52,827 nucleotides of DNA from Rhodospirillaceae bacterium (GTDB lineage Bacteria > Pseudomonadota > Alphaproteobacteria > SHVZ01): positions 1 through 52,827 of the forward strand of contig JAEULB010000203.1 in NCBI GenBank assembly GCA_016792585.1, in the 5' to 3' direction. Positions 40,493 through 49,113 of this stretch are shown here, in pieces. Each line of letters opens with the position of its first letter. Position 1 is the stretch's first letter. The notes under the pieces are model-generated. The model had not been told where the DNA came from and ran no database searches. It worked only from the letters and a program-made list of their open reading frames with translations. Made by a program: the position numbers and the translations under genes.

Positions 40493-42211
40493 ATGAACGA
40501 CCAGACCCGCCTCCGCACCGTCAGCGTCACCAAGAACGTTCCCGCCAAGATGCGGGACGGCACCACTCTCCGCGCCGACGTCTATCGGCCGGATGGAGGC
40601 GGGCGCTACCCGGTGCTGCTCTGCCGCACACCGTACGACAAGGCGGGCGACCTCTACGTCAAGGACGCGCAGGCGATCGCCGCCCGCGGCTACATCGTCG
40701 CGGTCCAGGACATCCGCGGCCGCTACGAGTCCGAAGGCGATTACCACTGGATGTTCGGCCACGCCGGCGCGCGGCAGAACAAGCCGGACGGCTACGACTC
40801 CGTCGAGTGGGCGGCGGCGCTCGACGGGTCGACCGGCCAGGTCGGCACCTGGGGCAACTCCTACCCATCCTCGCTCTGCTGGCTGCTTGTCGGCGAGCAG
40901 CCGCCGTCACTGAAGGCCATGTACACCAGCGGCATGGCGATGAAGCACACGGAGATGAACTACGGCATCCTCGAGACCGGCCGCCGGCTGCAATGGATCC
41001 ACACCATGGCGGCCAATGCGCGGAAGCGCGCCGGCGACCCCTTCGGTCCCTACACGCGCGCCGAGGCCGACGACGCCTGGACCCGCGTCGACCGCGGCAA
41101 ATGGATCTGGCGCCTGCCGCTGGAGACGATTCCGAAGGACGTGTTCTCGACACTGACCGATGCGACGCACAAGCATTTCCGCGAGGCGCATCACGACTAC
41201 TGGGCCTTCGACAAGGCGCATCCGAAGGTCCAGGTGCCGGTCAGCTGCACCACCGGCTGGTGGGACCGGCTCGGCGGCACGACCAACAACTACGCAGGGG
41301 TCGAGAAGAACGGGCCGGCGAGCCTGCGCGGCCGCCACCGGCTGGTGGTCGGCCCGTGGGGCCACTCCACAGACAAATGGGTCGGCACGCTTGGCCCCCG
41401 CGACTACGGAGCGCGCGCCAACGCCTCATACCCGGTCGAACTGACGCGCTTCTTCGATCGCGAGATCAAGGGCATCGAGAACGGACTCGAGGGTGAGCCG
41501 CCGGTGAAGCTGTTCGTGCTCAACGACAATATCTGGCGCACCGAGAAGGAATGGCCGCTGGCGAGCACCCGGTTCACCGACTTCTTCCTCTCAAGCGGCG
41601 GCAAGGCCAATACGCCGGCCGGCGACGGCACCCTGGGATTGGAAACCAAGGCATCCGAGCCCGACCGCTACGACTACGACCCGGCCGATCCGGTGATGAG
41701 CCTGATGGGTCTCGATGCGCAGGCAGCCCCCTGCGACCAGGCGATCCTCGGCCGCCGTCGCGACATCCTCGTCTACCAGACGCCGCCGCTCGAACGCGAC
41801 ATGCTGGTGATCGGCCCGGTCGTCGTCCATCTCTGGGCGGCGTCCGACTGCCCGGACACCGACTTCGCCGCCAAGCTGATCGAGGTCGGGGCCGACGGGC
41901 TCGCGCAAAACCTCTGCTACGGCATCATGCGGGCGCGCTACCGCAAGGGCTTCGACAAGCAGGTGCTGCTCGATAGCGGCGTGCCGCAGGAATACGTGAT
42001 CCCGATGATGCAGGTCGGCATCCGCTTCAAGAAGGGTTCGCGGATCCGGCTCGACATTGCCAGCTCGGACTTCCCGAACTTCGATCGCAACCATAATACC
42101 GGCCGCGACTTCTGGTCGGACCCGGAGCTCCGGGTCGCGCGCCAGACCGTATTCCACGACCCGCGCTACCCGTCGCGGATCGTGCTGCCGGTGATCCCGG
42201 AGAAGGCATGA
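40493..42211 (+). CDS. CocE/NonD-family serine hydrolase
   Basis: A 572-residue alpha/beta hydrolase of the X-Pro dipeptidyl-peptidase S15/CocE family, which cleaves acyl esters and amides. The predicted triad is S123 (TWGNSYPSS), D258 (GWWDRLGG) and H291 (GPWGHST); the N-terminal hydrolase domain starts MRDGTTLRADVYRP and the C-terminal jelly-roll domain covers about 370-570 (VVHLWAASDCPDTDFAAKL, SRIRLDIASSDFPNFDRN). No signal peptide is seen, so it acts in the cytoplasm on imported substrate. The stop overlaps the next ATG by four bases. Confidence 0.92.
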   Translation: MNDQTRLRTVSVTKNVPAKMRDGTTLRADVYRPDGGGRYPVLLCRTPYDKAGDLYVKDAQAIAARGYIVAVQDIRGRYESEGDYHWMFGHAGARQNKPDGYDSVEWAAALDGSTGQVGTWGNSYPSSLCWLLVGEQPPSLKAMYTSGMAMKHTEMNYGILETGRRLQWIHTMAANARKRAGDPFGPYTRAEADDAWTRVDRGKWIWRLPLETIPKDVFSTLTDATHKHFREAHHDYWAFDKAHPKVQVPVSCTTGWWDRLGGTTNNYAGVEKNGPASLRGRHRLVVGPWGHSTDKWVGTLGPRDYGARANASYPVELTRFFDREIKGIENGLEGEPPVKLFVLNDNIWRTEKEWPLASTRFTDFFLSSGGKANTPAGDGTLGLETKASEPDRYDYDPADPVMSLMGLDAQAAPCDQAILGRRRDILVYQTPPLERDMLVIGPVVVHLWAASDCPDTDFAAKLIEVGADGLAQNLCYGIMRARYRKGFDKQVLLDSGVPQEYVIPMMQVGIRFKKGSRIRLDIASSDFPNFDRNHNTGRDFWSDPELRVARQTVFHDPRYPSRIVLPVIPEKA

Positions 42212-43095
42212 AGCTCACCCTTCTCGGCACCGGCACGCCTTCGCCTTCGGTCAAGCGCGCCAGCTCCGGCTACCTGATCGAGGTCGGCGGCGACACCATC
42301 GTGATGGATCACGGCGCCGGCGCGCATCAGCGGCTGATCGAGTCCGGCCACAGTTCGACCGACGTGACCCATGCTTTCTTCAGCCATCTGCATTCCGACC
42401 ATTGCCTCGACTATCCGCGCATGGTTCTGCAGCGCTGGGACATGGGCGCCGACCGGATCCCGGAGCTCAAGGTCTATGGGCCGCCGCCGCTGCAGCGGAT
42501 GACCGACCTCCTCTTCTCTCGCGAGGGCGCCTTCGCGCCCGACATCAATGCCCGCATCGAGCATCCGGGCAGCATCGACATGCTGGTCGCCCGCGGCGGC
42601 AAGCCGCCGAGGAAATGGCCGAAGCCCGAGGTAAGCGAGCTCAAGGCCGGCGACGTGGTCAAAGGCGCCAGGTGGAAGGTGACGGTCGCCAATGCTTCAC
42701 ACATGCAGCCGCAGCTCGAATGCTTCGGCTACCGGATCGAATCCGACGAGGGCTCGATCTGCTATTCCGGCGACAGCGGCGGCGTCTGCCGCGACATCAT
42801 CGAGCTCGCCCGCGGCACCGACATCCTGATCCACATGACCCATTTCCGGGCGGGCACCGAGCCGTCGGAGGTCTATCGCGCCTGCGCCGGATGCCACATC
42901 GACGTCGCCCATGTGGCGCGCGAGGCCGGCGTCCCGACGCTGGTGCTCTCGCATATGCTCGAACAGATCGACCAGCCCGGCATTCGCGAGGAGATCCTGC
43001 GCGAGATGATGGCCATATATCCCGGCACGATCATCTGGGGCGAAGACCTGATGGTAGTTCCGATCCGCGGCGCCAAGATGGCGCAATTCCTCTAG
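42208..43095 (+). CDS. Metallo-beta-lactamase-fold hydrolase (RNase Z/arylsulfatase-like)
   Basis: A 295-residue MBL-fold protein. The metal motif HLHSDH (H60, H62, D64, H65) is complete, the opening LTLLGTGTPSPSVKRASSGYLIE is of the RNase Z/arylsulfatase type, and further ligands are in NASHMQP, CYSGDSGG and LSHML. The family includes tRNase Z and small-molecule hydrolases; the operon context and lack of an exosite arm favour a small-molecule esterase, lactonase or sulfatase. It is translationally coupled to the CocE-type gene by an ATGA overlap and followed after nine bases by the DUF3604 gene. Confidence 0.9.
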   Translation: MKLTLLGTGTPSPSVKRASSGYLIEVGGDTIVMDHGAGAHQRLIESGHSSTDVTHAFFSHLHSDHCLDYPRMVLQRWDMGADRIPELKVYGPPPLQRMTDLLFSREGAFAPDINARIEHPGSIDMLVARGGKPPRKWPKPEVSELKAGDVVKGARWKVTVANASHMQPQLECFGYRIESDEGSICYSGDSGGVCRDIIELARGTDILIHMTHFRAGTEPSEVYRACAGCHIDVAHVAREAGVPTLVLSHMLEQIDQPGIREEILREMMAIYPGTIIWGEDLMVVPIRGAKMAQFL

Positions 43096-43104
43096 GACTG
43101 GCAG

Positions 43105-45336
43105 ATGCCGCATTCCACATACCTTGCCGATCAGATGGGCTCGGCGGTCCTCGAGCCGACCGGCGCCTTCGAGGCCGGCTCCTATGGCTCGTTCACACTC
43201 ACATATACTGCCGGCCCCTTCGGCATCGACGACAGCGGCGGGATCAAGATCTCGTTCCGCACCACGACCGACATGGGAAAGCCGCAGTTCACCGACCCGG
43301 CCGGCGACAACTACACGACCGCCGAGGCGAGCAATGGCGCCGGCCTCCATTTGCTGTTCGACCGCATCAACATCCGGCCTTGGGTGCATACGCTCTATGT
43401 GCGGCTGATCGGCGGCTTCCTCCGTGGCGGCGAGAAGCTGACGATCCGCTTCGGCGATCGACGCAAGGGCAGCCGCGGCATCAGGCTGCAGACCAATGCC
43501 GAGACCTATTTTCCCTTCAAGATCTACGTCGATGCCTTCGCGACATACGACTTCACCGAACTGCCGGAGTCGCCGGCGATCGACCTGATCCCGGGGCCGG
43601 TGGCCGAATGGCGCGCGATCATGCCGACGCTGCGCCGGCCGGCTGAGACTTTCCGGCTCGCAGTCGCCAAGCTCGATCGCTGGGGCAACCCGCAGGCCAA
43701 GGGTGACGGCACCTTCACGCTGACCTCGACCCTGCCGGTGAAGGGTCTGCCGGAGCGGCTTACGATCGGCGCCGAAGAGGGTACTCTCCTCCTCGACGAC
43801 CTTTCGGTCGCGACGCCGGGCGATCTGGTGATAGGATTCAAGGATGCACGCGGCAAGGAAGTCTTCCGCAGCAACCCGCTCCGGATCGCCGAAGGTGACG
43901 TCGCCACATACTGGTCCGACTTCCATGGCCAGAGCGGCGAGACGGTCGGCAGCGGCTCGGCCCGCGACTACTTCGCCTTCGCCCGCGACCAGGCGCTGCT
44001 CGACATCGTCGGCCATCAGGGCAACGACTTCCAGATCACCGAGGCATTCTGGGACGAGCTGAACAAGCTGACCCGCGAGTTCCACGAGCCCGGCCGCTTC
44101 GTCACCATGCCGGGCTACGAGTGGTCGGGGAACACCGGCGTCGGCGGCGACCGCAACGTCTTCTTCCGCCAGGAAGGCCGCGTCATCCACCGCTCCAGCC
44201 ACGCGCTGGTGATGGACGGCCGCGACGGCAACACCGCGGCGCACACCGCGACCGACCTGTTCAGCGCGCTGGGCGACCAGGAGGCCGTGACCTTCGCTCA
44301 TGTCGGCGGCCGCTACGCCGACATCTCGGTCGGCCATGACGGCCGCATCGAGCGCTCGGTCGAGATCCACTCGACCTGGGGCACCTTCGAGTGGCTGCTG
44401 CACGACGCGTTCCGGCTCAAGTACCGGGTGGGCGTCGTCTGCAACAGCGACGACCACAAGGGTCGCCCCGGCCTCGCCTCGCCCGGCGCCTCGCTGTTCG
44501 GCGCGATCGGCGGCCTCACCTGCCTGAAGCTCCCAGAGCTGACCCGCGATAACGTCTTCGACGCCCTCAAGCGCCGGCACCACTACGGCACCACGGGCAT
44601 CAGGCTGCACCTCGACGTGCAGGCGACGTTCCAGGACGATGCCGAGCTGTTCGACGACGATCCGCTGCTCGGCCCCACGACCTCGAAGAAGACGCGGACC
44701 GCATCCATGGGCGACATCGTCCGCGCCAAGGGATCCGTCAAGCTTGCGGTCGCTGTTTCGGCGCCGGCTCCGATCGAGCGCATCGACGTGCTGCGCGGCA
44801 CCGAGCTGATCGCGACCCGCCGTCCCTACGCGCCCGCGGGCAAGTCACGACGGCTGCGGGTGATCTGGGAGGGTGCCGAGTATCGCGGGCGCGGCCGTCA
44901 GGTGAGCTGGAACGGAGACGCCCGCGTCACAGGCAACCGTGTCGCCTCGGCCAAGGCCATCAACTTCCTCAATCCCGAGCGTGAGCTGATGCTGAGCGAC
45001 GACCGGCTCGACTGGACCTCTGTCACCACCGGCAACCTCGCCGGCATGGAGCTGATGCTCGACGATCCCTCCTCCGGCACGATCATGGTTTCGACCAAGC
45101 CGGCGAAGGCCGACTGGAAGATCGCCGACATCGGTGCCGAGGATACGGTGGTCGAAGCCGGCGGTCTCGGGCGGCGGCTTCGCGCCTACCGGCTACCGGA
45201 AGAGAACCCGCACCGCGTCTTCGCCTTCGATCTCGACGTGCGTATCGAGCCGGGCAAGGACAATCCGATCTATGTGCGGGTCACGCTCGAGGATGGTCAC
45301 CAGGCCTGGTCGAGCCCGATCTACGTGATCCCTTAG
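43105..45336 (+). CDS. DUF3604 PHP-like metal-dependent hydrolase
   Basis: A 743-residue DUF3604 protein. Residues 1-265 are beta-rich substrate-binding or linker modules; about 268-515 is a PHP-like metal-dependent domain starting YWSDFHGQSGETVGSGSARDYF (H274) and continuing with VGHQGNDFQITEAFWDEL, MPGYEWSG, FAHVGGRYAD and NSDDHKGRPG; the rest is again beta-rich. Members occur beside catabolic hydrolases, but the reaction is not established. It is the last gene of the GntR-controlled operon and converges on hmuV with a TTAG stop overlap (45333-45336). No signal peptide is visible. Confidence 0.85.
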   Translation: MPHSTYLADQMGSAVLEPTGAFEAGSYGSFTLTYTAGPFGIDDSGGIKISFRTTTDMGKPQFTDPAGDNYTTAEASNGAGLHLLFDRINIRPWVHTLYVRLIGGFLRGGEKLTIRFGDRRKGSRGIRLQTNAETYFPFKIYVDAFATYDFTELPESPAIDLIPGPVAEWRAIMPTLRRPAETFRLAVAKLDRWGNPQAKGDGTFTLTSTLPVKGLPERLTIGAEEGTLLLDDLSVATPGDLVIGFKDARGKEVFRSNPLRIAEGDVATYWSDFHGQSGETVGSGSARDYFAFARDQALLDIVGHQGNDFQITEAFWDELNKLTREFHEPGRFVTMPGYEWSGNTGVGGDRNVFFRQEGRVIHRSSHALVMDGRDGNTAAHTATDLFSALGDQEAVTFAHVGGRYADISVGHDGRIERSVEIHSTWGTFEWLLHDAFRLKYRVGVVCNSDDHKGRPGLASPGASLFGAIGGLTCLKLPELTRDNVFDALKRRHHYGTTGIRLHLDVQATFQDDAELFDDDPLLGPTTSKKTRTASMGDIVRAKGSVKLAVAVSAPAPIERIDVLRGTELIATRRPYAPAGKSRRLRVIWEGAEYRGRGRQVSWNGDARVTGNRVASAKAINFLNPERELMLSDDRLDWTSVTTGNLAGMELMLDDPSSGTIMVSTKPAKADWKIADIGAEDTVVEAGGLGRRLRAYRLPEENPHRVFAFDLDVRIEPGKDNPIYVRVTLEDGHQAWSSPIYVIP

Positions 45337-46109
45337 GCCGCGAGCGGCCCCCGCACCACCAGGTGGCCGGAGATAATCGTGCCTTCGACCATGAAGACCC
45401 GGCGCATCAGGTCGGGCGTCAGCACGTCCTGCGGCCTGCCATGAGCAACCGCCCTGCCCTCGTGCATCACCAGCACGAGGTCGCCATAGGCGAAGGCCAA
45501 GCCGAGGTCGTGCAGGATCGCCACGACCGCCACGCCGCGATGGGTGAGCTCGTGCGCCAGCCGCAGCACCGCATGCTGGTGCGCAAGATCCAGATTGGCC
45601 GTCGGCTCGTCGAGCAGCAGGATCGGCCGCGCCGCGTCGTCCTCGAGATCGAGCTGAGCCATCGCGCGGGCAAGCTGGACCCGCTGCTGCTCACCACCGG
45701 ACAGGGTCTCGTAGGGACGCAGGGCGAGATGCGCGACGTCGCCGGCATGGAGCGCCCGGGCGACGGCGGTGGCGTTCTCGGCGCGGGTATGGCTCTGCCA
45801 GAACGGGCTTCGCCCGAGAGCGACGACGTCGCGGACAGGCAGTGAGAAGCCGAGCCTTGCCGCCTGCGGCATCACCGCCCGCCGGCGGGCGAGGTCGAGC
45901 GGCGCCCAGCGCTGGAGATCCTTGTCGTCGAGGCGAACCGCGCCCTTGGCAGGCTTGAGGTCGTTCGCCATCGCCGCCAGCAGCGTCGACTTGCCGGCGC
46001 CGTTCGGCCCCACGATCGCAAGCAGCCGTCCCGGGACGATATCGAGGGAGACGCCCTCGACGATACGTCGGCCTCGTCGATCCAGAGCGAGATCGGTGAG
46101 CCGCATCAT
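45333..46109 (-). CDS. hmuV: Heme ABC transporter ATPase HmuV
   Basis: A 258-residue FepC/BtuD-class ATPase with Walker A GPNGAGKST, the Q-loop VMPQAARLGFSL, signature LSGGEQQR, Walker B ILLLDEPTANLD and switch ILHD. It drives heme import through HmuU. The ATG read from 46109 overlaps the hmuU stop by four bases. It is the last gene of the hmuRSTUV operon. Confidence 0.94.
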   Translation of the reverse strand: MMRLTDLALDRRGRRIVEGVSLDIVPGRLLAIVGPNGAGKSTLLAAMANDLKPAKGAVRLDDKDLQRWAPLDLARRRAVMPQAARLGFSLPVRDVVALGRSPFWQSHTRAENATAVARALHAGDVAHLALRPYETLSGGEQQRVQLARAMAQLDLEDDAARPILLLDEPTANLDLAHQHAVLRLAHELTHRGVAVVAILHDLGLAFAYGDLVLVMHEGRAVAHGRPQDVLTPDLMRRVFMVEGTIISGHLVVRGPLAA

Positions 46110-47167
46110 GCCGCGAATTCCTGGCGGCGGCGCAGCAAGAGGGCGATGAAGAAGGGTCCGCCGATGAAGCTGGTGATCAGCCCGATCGGCAGTTCCGCCG
46201 GCGCCACGATCGTGCGGGCGACGATGTCGGCGAGGATCAGCAAAGTGGCACCGCCGAGTGCCGAGAGCGGCAGCAGCACCCGGTGCTGCGCGCCGAAGGT
46301 AAGTCTGACCAGGTGCGGCACCACGAGGCCGACGAAGCCGATGATGCCGCTGACCGAGACCGCGCCGCCGACCGCGAGCGCGAATGAGAGGCAGGCGGCG
46401 CGCTTGACCCGTTCGACCCGGAAGCCCAGATGCGCCGCCTCGCGCTCGCCGAGATTGAGCGCGTCCAGAGCCCGGCCGAACCAGCGGGTCACCAGAAGCG
46501 GCAGGACTACGCAGGGTGCCAGCGCCGCGACCTTGACCCAGGTCGCGCCGCCGACGCTGCCCAAGGTCCAGAAGGTGATGTCGCGCATCTGGCGGTCGTC
46601 GCTGAGATAGACCAGAAGCCCGGTGCCGGCCATCGCGAGCGCGTTGATCGCGATGCCGGCGAGCAGTAGGAGCGCAACCGAGGTCCTGGCCTCGACCATC
46701 GCGATGCGAGAGACGATCGCGACGACTGCAAGGCTGCCGGCGAAGGCTCCCAAGGGCAGCGCGTAGGGAAGCCAACCCGACGGCAGCAGCATCGTACCGA
46801 ACACGATCAGCGCGGCGGTGACGACGGCAGCGCCAGCCGAGACGCCGATCAGGCTCGGATCGGCGATGGGGTTGCGGAACAGCCCCTGAGTCATCGCGCC
46901 GGCAAGACCCAGGCCGGCACCGACCAGGCCCGCCATCAGCGTGCGGGGCAGTCGGAGCTGCCAGATCACCGCGGCCTGGCGCACATCCTCGGCCTTGCCG
47001 ATCAGCGCCTGCAGCACCTCACCGAGGCTGAGCGGTACGGCGCCGATCGCGAGGCTGGCGGAGATCGCGGCCAGCAACAGCAGCACGGCGGCTGCGTACC
47101 GTGCACCCCGCGGCAGGGCATAGACGGAACCCGATCGGAGCGCGAAGTCGCTCACGCCGCGGTCCAT
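46106..47167 (-). CDS. hmuU: Heme ABC transporter permease HmuU
   Basis: A 353-residue FecCD-type permease with about ten membrane helices. Family landmarks are LRLPRTLMAGLVGAGLGLAGAMTQGLFRNPIADPSLIGVSAGAA, the cytoplasmic loop NLGEREAAHLGFRVERVKR and GFVGLVVPHLVRLTFGAQHRVLLPLSALGGA. It moves heme across the inner membrane together with HmuV and HmuT. The start overlaps the end of hmuT by 16 bases. Confidence 0.94.
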   Translation of the reverse strand: MDRGVSDFALRSGSVYALPRGARYAAAVLLLLAAISASLAIGAVPLSLGEVLQALIGKAEDVRQAAVIWQLRLPRTLMAGLVGAGLGLAGAMTQGLFRNPIADPSLIGVSAGAAVVTAALIVFGTMLLPSGWLPYALPLGAFAGSLAVVAIVSRIAMVEARTSVALLLLAGIAINALAMAGTGLLVYLSDDRQMRDITFWTLGSVGGATWVKVAALAPCVVLPLLVTRWFGRALDALNLGEREAAHLGFRVERVKRAACLSFALAVGGAVSVSGIIGFVGLVVPHLVRLTFGAQHRVLLPLSALGGATLLILADIVARTIVAPAELPIGLITSFIGGPFFIALLLRRRQEFAA

Positions 47168-48063
47168 GCGCGGGCAGGCAGCGACGGCAGGGCTGCCTTC
47201 GGATGCAGCAGCGCCGCGAAGTCGCGGGCGGCATGCGCGATCCGCGGGCCGAGACCGAGCAGGTAAAGCGAGTCCATCGAGACCACCCGGCCGGCCGATG
47301 CCGCCCGCGTCGCCGACAGCTGCGGCAGCTTCCGCACCGCCTCCATGCCGCCAAGCGCGTTCAGCGCGTGATCGGGGAGGACGATTACGTCGGGGTCGGC
47401 AACCAGCGCCGACTCGGCCGAGAGCGGCTTGTAGTTGGCATAGCCCCGCACCGCGTTCCTGCCGCCGGCGAGGGTGATCATCGTCTCGGCCGCGGTCGCC
47501 TGTCCGGCCGCCATCAGACGGTCCCCTGTACTGCTCAGCACGAACAGCACGCTCGGCTTGTCATGCGCGGCAATCGAGCGGCGGACGGTCTCGAGGTCGT
47601 CCTTGATCGTAGCGGCCATCGCCGTGCCGCCCGCCTTGTCGCCGATCGCCTCGGCGACGGTCACAACCTTCCCGGTCACGTGGTCCGCCGAGAAGGTTTC
47701 GGCGACCACCGCCATCGGCAGCTTGACCGCGCGCAGCTGGTCGAGGACTCCCGGCGGCCCCGCCTGATCGCTGACGATCAGCATCGAGGGCTTGAGGGAG
47801 AGAATTCCTTCGGCGCTGAGGCTGCGGAAGTAGCCCACCTTCGGCAGCGGCTCGACGACCCTGGTCGGATAGAGACTGGTCGTGTCCACGCCGACCAGCC
47901 GGGACGCCGCGCCGAGCGCCACGACGACTTCGGTGAGCGCACCGCCGGCGACGACGAGCCGATCCGCCTCCGCCGCGCGAATTCCGCGCGGCAGCGCCAA
48001 AAGGCCGAACGCCGCGATCAGCTCGCGGCGTCCCAGCACGACCCGGTTAGCGGTCGACGTCAT
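47152..48063 (-). CDS. hmuT: Periplasmic heme-binding protein HmuT
   Basis: A 303-residue class III binding protein that carries heme from the outer-membrane receptor to HmuUV. A signal peptide with an arginine pair (LGRRELIAAFGLLALPRGIRA) suggests possible Tat export. The heme ligand tyrosine in LVGVDTTSLYPTRVVEPLPKVGYFRSLSAEGILSL is in the expected place. The ATG read from 48063 overlaps the hmuS stop by four bases. Confidence 0.92.
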   Translation of the reverse strand: MTSTANRVVLGRRELIAAFGLLALPRGIRAAEADRLVVAGGALTEVVVALGAASRLVGVDTTSLYPTRVVEPLPKVGYFRSLSAEGILSLKPSMLIVSDQAGPPGVLDQLRAVKLPMAVVAETFSADHVTGKVVTVAEAIGDKAGGTAMAATIKDDLETVRRSIAAHDKPSVLFVLSSTGDRLMAAGQATAAETMITLAGGRNAVRGYANYKPLSAESALVADPDVIVLPDHALNALGGMEAVRKLPQLSATRAASAGRVVSMDSLYLLGLGPRIAHAARDFAALLHPKAALPSLPARAWTAA

Positions 48064-49103
48064 GCGGCCCTGGCGAAGGACTCGGCCAGCTCGCGCCACG
48101 GCAGCTGCTCGGGGATGCCGGGCTTGCGCTTGCCGAAGAACGAGACAGTCAGGTCACCAGCCCGATCGAACAGCTCGATCGAGGTCACGACACCGTCGCG
48201 GGTCGGCTTCCGCACCACCCAGCTCGTCTGGATCGTGTCCTCGCGGAGATGCAGGTTGAACATCGGGTCGAGCACGTTGAACCAGGGACCGGTCTCGACC
48301 AGCTTCTTCACCGGGCCGGTGTGGATCTGGATCATGCCGGGATTGCCGACGAAGACCATGATCGGAAGCTCGCTCGCAGACGCCGACTGCAGCATCCTCC
48401 GCGCCGTGTCGTTCGGCACCTGCATCGCGAACTCAGGACCGGCCAGCCGCATCGCCTGCTCGCGGTCGGCCTTGTGCTTGCGCAGCAGGCCGAAGAAGTC
48501 ATGGGTGTCCTGGAGTTCCGACCACCCCGTCCGCAGCGCCGCGGCATCGATCTCGCTATCGGGCCTGGGCGAAGGCTTCGCCGCCGCCGGCACCACCTCG
48601 ATCCCGGCGTCCTGGTTCTCGTGCCGGCAAAGCTGGACCAACGCGTCGAATCCGGCCTTGTCGGTGTAGTTGGTCGCGTAGATCTTGTGCACCGCCTGGC
48701 CGGCGCCGTCGAAGAACTGCAGGCTCTGGCGCGGACCGGACCTGGTCTCCTCGCTGACCGCGAAGCCATGCCTCCAGGGACCGAAGAAGATCCGGAGGTC
48801 GATGTCGTCGCCGACGATCAGGCCGACATGGCCGTTGACGGACAGCTCGCCATAGGTGCCGTGGCGCTCGTGCACGACCTGATCGTTGCGGGTCAGCGCC
48901 ATCACCTCGCCGAGACGCGGCACCACCTTGATGATCTCCGGCCATGGCCCTTTGAGGCGTTGCACGCCGTTGCCGACGCGCGTCGCCACCAGCTCGGCCT
49001 CGGTCGCGTTAAGCCGCTTCGCCGCGTCGCGGATGCGAAGACTTGGTTCCTGGGCCAGGAGATCGACCCATCCCTTGGCGAGATTCCTGAGGCGCTCGGT
49101 CAT
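48060..49103 (-). CDS. hmuS: Cytoplasmic heme-utilisation protein HmuS
   Basis: A 347-residue HmuS/ChuS/HemS protein, an internal duplication of two similar halves (residues about 20-175 and 195-345) that binds heme in the cytoplasm and degrades it or hands it on. The halves share LMALTRN.QVVHERHGTYGEL versus IMVFVGNPGMIQIHTGPVKKL, and FNVLDPMFNLHLRED precedes the C-terminal heme pocket. The start ATG read from 49103 lies 10 bases after the receptor gene. Downstream genes overlap in an operon. Confidence 0.93.
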   Translation of the reverse strand: MTERLRNLAKGWVDLLAQEPSLRIRDAAKRLNATEAELVATRVGNGVQRLKGPWPEIIKVVPRLGEVMALTRNDQVVHERHGTYGELSVNGHVGLIVGDDIDLRIFFGPWRHGFAVSEETRSGPRQSLQFFDGAGQAVHKIYATNYTDKAGFDALVQLCRHENQDAGIEVVPAAAKPSPRPDSEIDAAALRTGWSELQDTHDFFGLLRKHKADREQAMRLAGPEFAMQVPNDTARRMLQSASASELPIMVFVGNPGMIQIHTGPVKKLVETGPWFNVLDPMFNLHLREDTIQTSWVVRKPTRDGVVTSIELFDRAGDLTVSFFGKRKPGIPEQLPWRELAESFARAA

Positions 49104-49113
49104 GACTGACTCC

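Noticed and set aside
42697..44610. A 637-codon open frame on the minus strand
   Set aside because: It lies opposite the MBL and DUF3604 genes, both of which have clear family motifs on the plus strand; its product has no recognisable domain.
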